Positions 18,151 to 26,617 of a stretch of DNA of 64,000 nucleotides are shown here, piece by piece. The first letter of the stretch is position 1. Each line of letters opens with the position of its first letter. A program made the position numbers and the translations under genes. Source of the stretch: Pararobbsia silviterrae (lineage in GTDB: Bacteria; Pseudomonadota; Gammaproteobacteria; Burkholderiales; Burkholderiaceae); contig NZ_RBZU01000004.1 of assembly GCF_003628125.1 (NCBI RefSeq), positions 248,001 through 312,000 of the forward strand, read 5' to 3'. Under the pieces are notes generated by a model. The model saw only the letters and a program-made list of their open reading frames with translations. It was not told where the DNA came from and made no database searches.

Positions 18151-18618
18151 ATGTCGGGCTTGACCGATGTTCGACGTCGGAGCGCCGCCGCAATGGCGTG
18201 CGCATGGGTCGCGTTTGCGGCGGTCTGCCTGTGCCCGCGCCATGCCGAGGCGATCACGCTCGATGATGCGCTGGCCTGTAACGATCAGGCGCACGCGTAT
18301 ATCCAGTCGCTTCAGGATCGGCGTTTGATCGCCGATCATCCGATGCATATCGAAGACGACGGCCTCAATGTGTTTTGGCCTGCTCACGACGCCAAGCTCA
18401 TGGCGTTCGAGATGCATGTGTTCGTCGTGCTCGGCTATCAACAGGGCGATCCGATGTTCGAGCCGGGCAAGGGGCCGCCGATGGATGGCGGCCTGTACGG
18501 CGTCGTCGTCACGGCGGAGCCCGAAACGGTGGCCAAGGCGATCGCCGCCGCCGGCAGCCCGGCCGAATACCGGCGCGCGGGTCCTTTCCTCACGGCGCTC
18601 TATTGCCGCATTCATTAG
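18151..18618 (+). CDS. exported hypothetical protein
   Basis: 155-residue protein. From ATG 18151 it has a basic start, a hydrophobic stretch (AMACAWVAFAAVCLC) and a likely signal cleavage after HAEA, giving a mature protein starting ITLDDALACNDQAHAYIQSL. The mature part has three cysteines and no recognised domain. It follows the DUF3331 gene by about 125 bp. The start is uncertain: ATG 18085 sits directly after a purine-rich GGGGGAGG, and the frame is open back to 18052. Confidence 0.5.
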   Translation: MSGLTDVRRRSAAAMACAWVAFAAVCLCPRHAEAITLDDALACNDQAHAYIQSLQDRRLIADHPMHIEDDGLNVFWPAHDAKLMAFEMHVFVVLGYQQGDPMFEPGKGPPMDGGLYGVVVTAEPETVAKAIAAAGSPAEYRRAGPFLTALYCRIH

Positions 18619-18816
18619 CGTATTCGTGAGTCGGGCGGCTGTGGCGTGTCGGCACGCTCAATCAACACCGGGACATCAAGACCCCTTGGCGCTTTGAGGT
18701 CCTCAAACCTCCGGCCGACGCAACGTCGTGTCGTGTGCGAGATGCGCGTGCTCGCTTAGCGCGCCTTCGCGGCGCAGCGCTCATGATGTCTGGCGGCAAA
18801 GCGCCTTATCCCCGGC

Positions 18817-18907
18817 CCCTTAGCCCTTAGCCCTTAGCCCTTAGCCCTTAGCCCTTAGCCCTTAGCCCTTAGCCCTTAGCCCTTAGCCCTTAGCCCTTAG
18901 CCCTTAG
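18817..18907. repeat. 13 perfect tandem copies of CCCTTAG
   Basis: A 91-bp array of thirteen identical heptamers CCCTTAG (CTAAGGG on the other strand). Because seven is not a multiple of three, every frame runs into TAG (plus strand) or TAA (minus strand) every 21 bases, so no protein can be read through it. It lies between the hypothetical exported protein and the porin. Confidence 0.97.
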
Positions 18908-19043
18908 CGACGAATTGTTGCGCGGTGTTACCACGCCAAAAGGATATCGAGTTGTCGATTAGCAACACGCGTTGTTTGTTTGCGACGCAATAACCTTCGT
19001 TCTTGATCAAGTAATAAAGATGCGCGTTTACCCTCAAGCAATG

Positions 19044-19072
19044 CCGATCGCTTAATTCTTAAGCGAAATCGG
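19044..19072. promoter_or_regulatory. palindrome upstream of the porin
   Basis: TCGCTTAA (19048-19055) and TTAAGCGA (19059-19066) form a perfect inverted repeat with a three-base centre, extended outwards by CCGAT/ATCGG. The plus strand then reads TCATTTTT. It could be an operator for porin expression or a terminator of an upstream transcript. Confidence 0.4.
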
Positions 19073-19330
19073 TCATTTTTCCCTTTCATTGTCATGATGC
19101 TGTCAAGTTAGTCGGGCACAGACGACCGATTCGGGTATTCCCGAATTTGTCCATTGCAAATACTGAAATTCGTTCTTTCAGTGTGCGTAGTCCGTATAAC
19201 AATGGGGCGCCTACTACACTCCGGTCCAGGATAAACGGGCTGCATGGCCAAGGCAGAGGCCGGCATGCGGCGAGTGTCCAAGAGAGACACACCGTTGATC
19301 CGTACCCCGTAATGACTGGAGTCATAAAGC

Positions 19331-20473
19331 ATGAAAAAAACACTGCTGGTTGCGGCCCTGTCGGGCGCCTTCGCCGTCACGGCCCATGCACAAAGCAGCG
19401 TCACGTTGTACGGCTTGCTCGATGCCGGCATCGTGTACTCGAATAACGCAGGCGGCCATAACCAATGGCAACAAGGCAGCAACGCACTCTCGCAAAGCGT
19501 GTTCGGCCTGCAAGGCTCGGAAGACCTCGGCGCCGGTAACCGCGCGATCTTCAAGCTCGAAAGCGGCATCAACGTCAACAGCGGCAGCACGCACTACGGC
19601 AACACCCTGTTCGGCCGTCAATCGTATGTCGGTCTCTCGAACGATCAATACGGTACGCTGACGCTGGGTCGTCAGTTCGACTCGATGGTCGACTTCGTGT
19701 CGCCGCTGTCGTTCACGGGCGCCGGCGATCGCAACGCGCTCGCGGCTCACCCGTTCGACAACGACAACCTCGGCGCATCGTTCTCGACGAACAACTCGGT
19801 CAAGTACACGAGCGCGAATCTGGCGGGCCTGCAGTTCGGCGGTCAGTACAGCTTCAGCAACGCAACGGGCGACTTCGCGGAAAACCGCGCATACAGCCTG
19901 GGCGCGTCGTACAAGAACGGTCCTCTGAGCGTCGGCGCGGGCTATATGCAGCTCAACGGCGCGGGCAGCAACACGTCGGGCGCGGTGCTCGCATCGGACA
20001 ACGACAATGCGTTCTCGGCACAGCGTCAACGTGTCTGGGGCGCGGGCGCGAACTACACGTTCGGCCCGGCAACGGTCGGTTTCGTCTGGACGCACACGCA
20101 ACTCGACAACATCGGCAGCCTGAACGTCGACGGCAATTCGTATAGCGTCGGCGGTGCGAACCTGCACCTCGACAACTACGAACTGAACGGCCGCTATGCA
20201 CTGACGCCGGCATTGAGCCTGCAAGGCGCGTACACGTTCACGGACGGCAAGTACGAAGGCTCGCTGGGCAACCAAAGCCCGAAGTGGCAACAAGTGTCGC
20301 TTGAGTCGGACTACGCGCTGAGCAAGCGTACGGACGTCTACGTCGAAGGCGTGTACCAACACGCGGCCGACGGCGGCGGCACGCCGTTCGGCGATGCGGC
20401 GATCAACACGCTGTCGCCGTCGTCGACCGACAACCAAGTCGCGGCAACGGTCGGTCTGCGTCACCGCTTCTAA
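19331..20473 (+). CDS. Gram-negative trimeric porin (OpcP/Omp38-like)
   Basis: 380-residue outer-membrane porin. The signal peptide is MKKTLLVAALSGAFAVTAHA, with the mature start QSSVTLYGLLDAGI. Typical porin segments follow: SVFGLQGSEDLGAGNRAIFK near residue 57 and LTLGRQFDSMVDFV near 110. It ends in AATVGLRHRF, with the C-terminal phenylalanine required for BAM-assisted assembly. It forms a general diffusion channel for small solutes. It is monocistronic with its own strong terminator. Confidence 0.95.
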   Translation: MKKTLLVAALSGAFAVTAHAQSSVTLYGLLDAGIVYSNNAGGHNQWQQGSNALSQSVFGLQGSEDLGAGNRAIFKLESGINVNSGSTHYGNTLFGRQSYVGLSNDQYGTLTLGRQFDSMVDFVSPLSFTGAGDRNALAAHPFDNDNLGASFSTNNSVKYTSANLAGLQFGGQYSFSNATGDFAENRAYSLGASYKNGPLSVGAGYMQLNGAGSNTSGAVLASDNDNAFSAQRQRVWGAGANYTFGPATVGFVWTHTQLDNIGSLNVDGNSYSVGGANLHLDNYELNGRYALTPALSLQGAYTFTDGKYEGSLGNQSPKWQQVSLESDYALSKRTDVYVEGVYQHAADGGGTPFGDAAINTLSPSSTDNQVAATVGLRHRF

Positions 20474-20550
20474 GCCATCGCGCTTGACCCGCCGGACAGC
20501 GCCTGGTGCGCGCGCCGTCCGGCTGGCGCAATACGCGAAGGGCGAAGTCG

Positions 20551-20591
20551 AGCCTCTTGCAGCCTCAAAAGGGCGGCAAGAGGCTTTTTTC
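20551..20591 (+). terminator. intrinsic terminator of the porin gene
   Basis: AGCCTCTTGC (20551-20560) pairs with GCAAGAGGCT (20576-20585), followed by a run of six T ending at 20590. This is a textbook rho-independent terminator about 80 bp after the porin stop. Confidence 0.93.
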
Positions 20592-20604
20592 ATGCTGTTT
20601 TCGT

Positions 20605-21348
20605 TTAGGCGACGCTCGCGATAAATCGATACCCGTGGCCGACGACCGTCTCGACCGGCAGCGTCACGCCCGCCGCGCTCGACTTCGCGCGTAGCCGCGA
20701 GATCAGCGTGTTGACTGTCGATGCGTCGGCGTGCTCGTCGGGCGTCCACGCGTAATCGAGCAAGGTGTCGCGGCTGATCGTGATGTCGATGTCGCGCATC
20801 AGGCATTCGAGCACGAGGAATTCGCGTCGCGAGAGCGGTACGGCAGCGTGCTCGGCGATCAGACTGCGGCTCGCCGCGTCGAGTCGAAACGATGCGCGGC
20901 CCGGCGTCGCCGCGCGCGGCGACGGCGCGGCGCCCGCCACCGGATCGATCGATGCCGCACCGGACGACGCGTTCGTCCGCGGCGTCGCGTTGCCGATCCG
21001 CGCGCGACGCTCGAACGTCTGCAGTCGCGCCTGCAATTCGATAAACGACCATGGCCGGCTCATGCAGGCGTCGGCGCCCGCGCGCAGCAGGCCAGCGCGC
21101 GCCGTGCTCGAATCGTCGCGCGTGATGACGATCAGCGCCGCGTCGGCGCACCCCGCGTCGAGCGCGACGACATCGGCCTGCGCGACATCGTCGAGCATCG
21201 CGATCAGCGCGTCGTACGGGGCCTCGGCGCAATGGAACAGCGCGTCGCCGACGTCGTGCGCGATGTCGACACGATACGCAAGCTCCGTCAGGCCCTTGCG
21301 CAAATACTCGGCCTCATGTCCGGCCGGCACGATACAAAGAATCCGCAT
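20605..21348 (-). CDS. winged-helix regulator with degenerate receiver domain
   Basis: 247-residue OmpR/PhoB-shaped protein. The C-terminal half (LSRREFLVLECLMRDIDITI to VETVVGHGYRFIA) is a clear winged-helix DNA-binding domain. The N-terminal half aligns with a receiver, but the acidic pair after strand 1 is replaced (MRILCIVPAGHE). The phospho-acceptor position is Met51 (YDALIAM), and the strand-5 lysine is arginine (MSRPW). It probably works without phosphorylation. It stands alone, convergent with the porin and divergent from the molybdate-type transporter genes. The target is unknown. Confidence 0.75.
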   Translation of the reverse strand: MRILCIVPAGHEAEYLRKGLTELAYRVDIAHDVGDALFHCAEAPYDALIAMLDDVAQADVVALDAGCADAALIVITRDDSSTARAGLLRAGADACMSRPWSFIELQARLQTFERRARIGNATPRTNASSGAASIDPVAGAAPSPRAATPGRASFRLDAASRSLIAEHAAVPLSRREFLVLECLMRDIDITISRDTLLDYAWTPDEHADASTVNTLISRLRAKSSAAGVTLPVETVVGHGYRFIASVA

Positions 21349-21556
21349 ATCTTGTGATGGCAAATCGGCGCCGCCCGCGTCTCCGTGTCAAAGGGCGTGC
21401 CGCGGCAGTCCGCGCAGTCTACGCGTAATGGCGCGGCGCGGTCCGGTTCGAGCCGACCCGGCGCGTCGGGCATACTCGATTGTCGCGTTCCGACGGGTAT
21501 CGTAGGATACGTCGGGCTTTCGAAAGCCCCTAACCCCTGATCGCAAGGAATGCACG

Positions 21557-22444
21557 ATGCTCAGAATGTTGCGCGGACTTCTCCCGGTCCTCGTCGCGGG
21601 ATCCATGACACTGGCTTCGGCCGCCGCGCATGCGGATACCGTCAACGTCATGTATGCGGGATCGCTGGTCCACATGATGGAGAAAAGCGTCGGACCCGCG
21701 TTTGAAAAAGCGACGGGTTCGACATTCCAGGGCTATGCGGGCGGCTCGAACATGCTCGCGAACCAGATCCGCGGCAAGCTGCGCCGGGCGGACGTCTTCA
21801 TCAGCGCGAGTCCGAACGTCAACAAAAGCCTGATGGGCGACGCGAACGGCAACTGGGTCAGCTGGTATGCGGGCTTCGCCGAATCGCCGCTGCTTATCGG
21901 CTATAACGCGCAAAGCCGCTTCGCGCAGTCGCTGCTGACGCAACGCTGGGACAAGGCCCTGACGCAGCCGGGCATCCGGCTCGGCCGCACGGATCCGAAG
22001 CTCGATCCGAAGGGCGCGTTCACGATCCAATTGCTCGAACAGGCACAGACGCAATACAACGATCCGACGCTGTCGCAACGCATGCTCGGCGACCCCGAGA
22101 ACCCCGAGCAGGTCATGCCTGAAGAGACGCTCGTCGGCCGGCTGCAGGCCGGTCAACTCGATGCGGGATTCTTCTATTCGACCGAGACGACCGATCTGCG
22201 GATGCCGGCCGTGCGCTTGCCCGCTGAATTCAATATCAAGGCCAGCTATACGATCACGGTGCTCAACCAGGCGCCGAACGAGGCGGGCGCCCGCAAGTTC
22301 GTCGCGTTCCTGCTCAGCGACGCAGGCCGCAAGATCATGCAGGACGCGGGGATCACCGTCACGACGCCGGTCATCAGCGGCGACGCCGCGGCCGTGCCCG
22401 CCGATCTGCAACCGGTGCTGACACGCACGGCGAGCGGCGAATGA
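21557..22444 (+). CDS. molybdate/tungstate-type ABC binding protein (WtpA/ModA-like)
   Basis: 295-residue periplasmic binding protein with a signal peptide ending near AAAHA. YAGSLVHMMEKSVGPAFEKA, FQGYAGGSNMLANQIRGKLR and ADVFISASPNVNKSL are characteristic of the WtpA/ModA-type oxyanion-binding family. AGQLDAGFFYSTE and the C-terminal KASYTITVLNQAPN continue the pattern. AAGGA (21545-21549) precedes ATG 21557. Its stop overlaps the start of the fused permease-ATPase by four bases (ATGA), so translation is coupled. The substrate (molybdate, tungstate or another oxyanion) is inferred from family. Confidence 0.82.
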   Translation: MLRMLRGLLPVLVAGSMTLASAAAHADTVNVMYAGSLVHMMEKSVGPAFEKATGSTFQGYAGGSNMLANQIRGKLRRADVFISASPNVNKSLMGDANGNWVSWYAGFAESPLLIGYNAQSRFAQSLLTQRWDKALTQPGIRLGRTDPKLDPKGAFTIQLLEQAQTQYNDPTLSQRMLGDPENPEQVMPEETLVGRLQAGQLDAGFFYSTETTDLRMPAVRLPAEFNIKASYTITVLNQAPNEAGARKFVAFLLSDAGRKIMQDAGITVTTPVISGDAAAVPADLQPVLTRTASGE

Positions 22445-24495
22445 ACCTGCCGCGACCGCTCGCATGGCTCGGCGCGCTGCTCGCGATCTATCTGATCGCG
22501 CCGCTTGCGACGGTCGTGCCGCAGCTTGCGGTCGCGGACTGGACGGCCTTGCGCGAGCCCGCGCTCTGGCACGCCGCGCGCGTCTCGTTCGCGAGCGCCA
22601 CGCTCGCGACGCTACTGATCGGTTTGGGCGGCGTGCCGCTCGGTTACGCGCTTGCGCGGCACACGGGCCGCGTCTCGCGCGTGCTCGGCGTGCTCGTGCA
22701 ACTCCCGCTCGTGCTGCCCCCGCTCGTCGCGGGCGTGCTGTTGCTGTTCCTGCTCGGGCCCTATAGCCGCATCGGCGGCTGGGCCGTGTCGCTGGGTCTG
22801 CCGTTGACGGACTCGTTCGCGGGCGTCACGTGCGCCGAAGTCTTTGTCGCGGCGCCGTTTCTGATCGTGGCCGCGCGCTCGGCTTTCGCATCGATCGACC
22901 GCGATCTCGAACACGTGGCCGCGACGCTCGGCCATCGCGCATGGGCGCGTTTTTTCAAGGTCTCGCTGCCGCTCGCGTGGCCGACGATCGCCGCGGGACT
23001 GCTGCTCGCGTGGCTGCGCGCGATGGGCGAGTTCGGCGCGACCGTCATGGTCGCCTACCATCCGTATTCGCTTCCGGTCTTCACGTTCGTGAGTTTCGGC
23101 AGCCAGGGCCTCGCGCAGATGCTGCCGATCCTCGTGCCGACGGTGCTGTCGGTCGTCGCGGTCGTCTCGGCCATCGGCGTCGTGCGGCTTCAGCGCGTGC
23201 GCTTTTCGCGCGAGGGGCGTGCCGCGCGCGCGATCGAGCGCGCCACCGAGCATGCCGCCGGACAGGCGGACCAGGACGCGCATGCGATGTCCGATGCGCG
23301 TGCGCGAATCGACACGACGCCGTCGCTCGATCTCGAACTCCGTCATCGTTATCGCACGTTCGAACTCGATCTGACGCTGCATACGCGCGCGCGACGCATT
23401 GCGGTGCTCGGTCCGTCGGGCTCGGGCAAATCGCTGAGCCTGCGCCTGCTCGCGGGACTCGAAGGACGCGCGGGCGAATCGATCGTGCGGATCGACGGCG
23501 CGCGCATCGATCCGGTGGATCCCGAAGCGCGGCGGATCGGCTACGTGCCGCAGCACTATGCCTTGTTTCCGCATCTGCGCGTCGCGGAGCAGTTGCTGTT
23601 CGCGGCCGATGCGTCGCCCGAACGCGCGGCGTTCTGGGCGAGACGCTTCGAGCTCACGCCCTTGCTCGACCGATTGCCGTCGCAGCTCTCGCTCGGGCAG
23701 CAGCAGCGCGTCGCGCTCGCGCGCGCGCTGTCGCGATCGAGTCGGCTCCTGCTGCTCGACGAGCCGTTCGCGGCGCTCGATACGCCGCTACGTACGCGTA
23801 TGCGTCGTGCGCTGCGCGCGCTCCAGCGCGACTACGACGGCACGATGCTCATCGTCACGCACGATCCGCAGGACGCGGCCGAGCTGTCCGATGAAATCGT
23901 CGTGATGTCGGCCGGGCGCGTGCTTCAGCACGGGGCCGCCGCCGAGCTTTTCCGCCGGCCGGGTTCGCTCGATGTCGCGCGGCTGCTGGGCGTCGAGAAT
24001 GTGTTCGAAGCGCGCGTACAGACGCGCGGACAGATCGTCGTCCCCGTCGAGGGCGCCGCGGACATCGCATTCGAATCGTCTGCGTGCGAGCTTGCCGACG
24101 GCGCGCCGTGTCTCGTGCGCATTCCCGCGCGCGCGCTCGTGCGGGATGCGCGCGGCCTGTTCGAGGCTGTCGTCGACGATCGCGTCGAGATGCCGAATCG
24201 CGTCTGCGTGATGCTGCGCATGGGCGATCTCGTGTTCGACTGGATCGAGGACGGTCATCACGACACGTCGTCGCGTGCGACGCCGCCGCCGAACGCGGAT
24301 CCGTCCGATATCGTCGTCGATATCGGTACGCGCCGGCCCGTACCGGCGGTTCCGGTCTGCGCGCCCGGGACGCGTCACCGATTCTCGATCGACGCGGCGC
24401 AGATCGACGTCTGGCCGAAATCGCCGGGCGTCTTGACGCGCGCGGCGAGCGTCGCGCCTATTGCGCGAGCGGCTGCGGCCAGCAATCCACGCTGA
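22441..24495 (+). CDS. fused ABC permease-ATPase (ModB-ModC type)
   Basis: 684-residue single polypeptide. Residues 1-260 form a ModB/CysT-like permease with about six membrane helices and an EAA loop (DLEHVAATLGHRAWARFFKV). After a linker, residues 295-520 form an ABC ATPase: Walker A GPSGSGKS, signature LSLGQQQRVALARAL and Walker B LLLLDEPFAAL. The remaining 160 residues resemble a ModC TOBE-like regulatory region. With the upstream binding protein it would import molybdate-like oxyanions. The last 38 bases overlap the convergent histidine-kinase gene. Confidence 0.88.
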   Translation: MNLPRPLAWLGALLAIYLIAPLATVVPQLAVADWTALREPALWHAARVSFASATLATLLIGLGGVPLGYALARHTGRVSRVLGVLVQLPLVLPPLVAGVLLLFLLGPYSRIGGWAVSLGLPLTDSFAGVTCAEVFVAAPFLIVAARSAFASIDRDLEHVAATLGHRAWARFFKVSLPLAWPTIAAGLLLAWLRAMGEFGATVMVAYHPYSLPVFTFVSFGSQGLAQMLPILVPTVLSVVAVVSAIGVVRLQRVRFSREGRAARAIERATEHAAGQADQDAHAMSDARARIDTTPSLDLELRHRYRTFELDLTLHTRARRIAVLGPSGSGKSLSLRLLAGLEGRAGESIVRIDGARIDPVDPEARRIGYVPQHYALFPHLRVAEQLLFAADASPERAAFWARRFELTPLLDRLPSQLSLGQQQRVALARALSRSSRLLLLDEPFAALDTPLRTRMRRALRALQRDYDGTMLIVTHDPQDAAELSDEIVVMSAGRVLQHGAAAELFRRPGSLDVARLLGVENVFEARVQTRGQIVVPVEGAADIAFESSACELADGAPCLVRIPARALVRDARGLFEAVVDDRVEMPNRVCVMLRMGDLVFDWIEDGHHDTSSRATPPPNADPSDIVVDIGTRRPVPAVPVCAPGTRHRFSIDAAQIDVWPKSPGVLTRAASVAPIARAAAASNPR

Positions 24496-25825
24496 TCCGT
24501 GTGCCCGTCGTCGCGTGCGGGGTCGCGTCGTCGATGTGCAGCGCGAAGTTATGGAGCCGTATAACGGCCGCCACGACGCTCAGACCGAGTCCCGATCCCG
24601 GCAATTGCGCCGTTTGCTCGCTGCGATAGAAGCGCTGCGTCACGGCTTTGCGCTCGTCGGGCGAGATGCCGGGCCCGCTGTCGAAGACATCGATCGACGC
24701 GCCTTGCGCCTGCTTGCGCAGATCGATGCGCACGGCGCCGCCCGGCGGCGTGAACTTGATCGCGTTGTCGAGCATATTGCCGAGCGCCTCGAACAGCAGC
24801 GCGCGATCCGCGTGGATCGAACCGGCGTCGACGAGACGCGATTCGAACGCGATGTCCTTGTCCTCCGCGAGCGGTGCGTAGAGGTCCGCAACTTCGCTGA
24901 CGAGGCCGCGCAGGTCGAAGGTGCTGAAACCGCTGCGCCGATGCATCGTTTCGAGTTCCGAGATGCGCAGCAGCGCGCGGAAGCGCGCGAGCGCGACGTC
25001 GATCTCGCCGAGCGCGCGCTCGAGCGGTTCGCCCGCCGCGCCCGGGTTCATCAGCGTCGCGCGCGCGAGCAGCGTGCGCGCGCGGCTCAGCGGTGAACGC
25101 AGATCGTGCGCGATGCTGTCGCAGGTCGATTTGATCTCGCCCATCAGGCGTTCGATTTCGTCGAGCATGTGATTGACGATATGCGCGAGCATGTCGAGCT
25201 CGTCGCTGCCCGACGGCGGCAGGCGACGCTGCAGGTCGCCGCGCGCGATATGTTCGGCCACTTCGCGCAGCGCGCGAATCCGCGTATTGCGGCGCAGGGT
25301 CACGAGCATGATGCCGGCGAACGCGATCACGAGCGCGCAGCCGCTGCCGAGCACGAGCGCGCGCAGGATCGACGCGCGCAGTTCGCGAACTTCGTCGAGA
25401 TCGCGCGCGAGCAGCAGGATGTCGCCCGAACGCAGACGGAACGCGCTGGCGCGCGCGAGCGCGACGTGACTGCCGACGACCGTGCTCCGCAGATCGGTGA
25501 TGGTGTGCTTGCCGCGGTCGATCGGCAGCCCCGCAGGCAGCTCGGGAAGATCGCCCGCGAGCCACGTGCCGTCGCGGGAGAACAGGCCGACGAAGGTCAC
25601 GTGCACGTGCGCGTTGGAGATCCGCTGCGCGATTTCCTCGATGATCGCCTCGGCGCCCAGCGACTCGAAGTAGTGCCCCTGCCATTCGATCTGGGTATCG
25701 GCCTGCTGCGTCATGTAGCTCGCCGACTGCCAGTAGATGAACGTGACGAGCGCGGAGCCGCAGAGCGCGAAGATGGCCGTGTACAGCGCGATCAGCCGGA
25801 ATGTCGAGGTGCGCCAGCGCCCCAC
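24458..25825 (-). CDS. two-component sensor histidine kinase
   Basis: 455-residue membrane kinase. It has a first membrane helix (about 10-30), a periplasmic sensor of about 120 residues and a second helix (about 155-176). A HAMP linker precedes the H-box SIAHDLRSPLSR with phospho-acceptor His240. The catalytic domain shows the N-box ALGNMLDNAIKFT, DSGPGIS and GSGLGLSVV. The start is a GTG one base after the regulator's stop codon, so the two genes form one operon. The signal is unknown. Confidence 0.88.
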   Translation of the reverse strand: MGRWRTSTFRLIALYTAIFALCGSALVTFIYWQSASYMTQQADTQIEWQGHYFESLGAEAIIEEIAQRISNAHVHVTFVGLFSRDGTWLAGDLPELPAGLPIDRGKHTITDLRSTVVGSHVALARASAFRLRSGDILLLARDLDEVRELRASILRALVLGSGCALVIAFAGIMLVTLRRNTRIRALREVAEHIARGDLQRRLPPSGSDELDMLAHIVNHMLDEIERLMGEIKSTCDSIAHDLRSPLSRARTLLARATLMNPGAAGEPLERALGEIDVALARFRALLRISELETMHRRSGFSTFDLRGLVSEVADLYAPLAEDKDIAFESRLVDAGSIHADRALLFEALGNMLDNAIKFTPPGGAVRIDLRKQAQGASIDVFDSGPGISPDERKAVTQRFYRSEQTAQLPGSGLGLSVVAAVIRLHNFALHIDDATPHATTGTRISVDCWPQPLAQ

Positions 25826-25826
25826 G

Positions 25827-26507
25827 TCAGTGACCTAGGATGTAGCCCGAACCCCGTACCGTATGCAATTGCGGTTCGGTGCCGGGTGGGTCGATCTTGC
25901 GGCGCAGGCGTCCGATATGGACGTCGATCAGATTGGTGCCCGGATCGAAGTGATAGCCCCAGACGGCTTCGAAGATCATCGTGCGCGTGAGCGTCTGCCC
26001 GGGATTCTTCATCATGAATTCGAGCACCTTGAACTCGGTCGGCAGCAATTGCAGCGACTGACCGTCGCGCGTGGCCGTGCGGCTCACGAGATCGAGTTCG
26101 AGCGGGCCGACGCGCAGCGTCGTCGCACGCGGCTCGGCCGCGCGCGCGCCGCGGCGCAGCAGCACCTCGAGCCGCGCGACCATTTCGTCGGGCGAGAAAG
26201 GCTTGGTCAGATAGTCGTCGCCGCCCGCGCGCAAGCCGCGTACGCGCTCGTCGACGTCGGACAGCGCGCTGAGCATGAGCACCGGCGTGTCGACGCCGAC
26301 GCTGCGCATCGTCGTCACGATCGTCAGGCCGTCGAGGCCCGGCAGCATGCGGTCGAGCGTGATCGCGTCGTATTCGCCGCTGACCGCGCGGACCATGCCG
26401 TCGCGTCCGTTGTCGACCCAGTCGACGACGAAGTTATGGTGTTTGAGTGTCGCGACGATTTCCTGTGCGGTGACTTCGTCGTCTTCGATCGTGAGAATTT
26501 TGCCCAT
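25827..26507 (-). CDS. OmpR-family response regulator
   Basis: 226-residue regulator with an intact receiver: acidic pair in TIEDDE, phospho-acceptor Asp52 (ITLDRMLPG) and Lys101 (DYLTKPF). A winged-helix output domain fills the C-terminal half (LLPTEFKVLEFMMKNPGQTL to LHTVRGSGYIL). It sits directly upstream of the histidine kinase, its probable partner. Target genes are not evident from the window. Confidence 0.92.
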   Translation of the reverse strand: MGKILTIEDDEVTAQEIVATLKHHNFVVDWVDNGRDGMVRAVSGEYDAITLDRMLPGLDGLTIVTTMRSVGVDTPVLMLSALSDVDERVRGLRAGGDDYLTKPFSPDEMVARLEVLLRRGARAAEPRATTLRVGPLELDLVSRTATRDGQSLQLLPTEFKVLEFMMKNPGQTLTRTMIFEAVWGYHFDPGTNLIDVHIGRLRRKIDPPGTEPQLHTVRGSGYILGH

Positions 26508-26561
26508 GACCGGCGTGGCGTCCCGTCGTATCGGCGGCGTGGCCGCGGTGTATCGATTTTA

Positions 26562-26600
26562 ACCGGCATGCGCGCGAGGCCCAAGCGCGCGCGTGCCGGT
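26562..26600 (-). terminator. GC-rich hairpin after the LysR gene
   Basis: ACCGGCATGCGCGCG (from 26562) pairs with CGCGCGCGTGCCGGT (to 26600) with one mismatch. It follows the stop of the leftward LysR gene at 26618. There is no T-tract, so its role is uncertain. Confidence 0.35.
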
Positions 26601-26617
26601 CACTGGAATCGGCCGAT

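Larger units (their letters stand above)
18619..19330. other. long intergenic region upstream of the porin
   Basis: 712 bp without a supported gene. It contains the CCCTTAG array at 18817-18907, an AT-rich part from 18910 to 19200, a perfect palindrome at 19048-19066, and the porin leader. The AT-rich part probably holds the porin promoter. Confidence 0.6.

Noticed and set aside
18817-18907. CCCTTAG array as a CRISPR array or telomere
   Set aside because: The unit is only 7 bp with no spacers, which excludes CRISPR. It is internal in a continuous bacterial sequence, so a telomere-like end is not supported.
24458-24495. overlap of the ModBC-type gene and histidine-kinase gene as a sign of frameshift
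   Set aside because: Both C-termini read as plausible ends in their own frames, and a 38-base convergent overlap is common in dense genomes.
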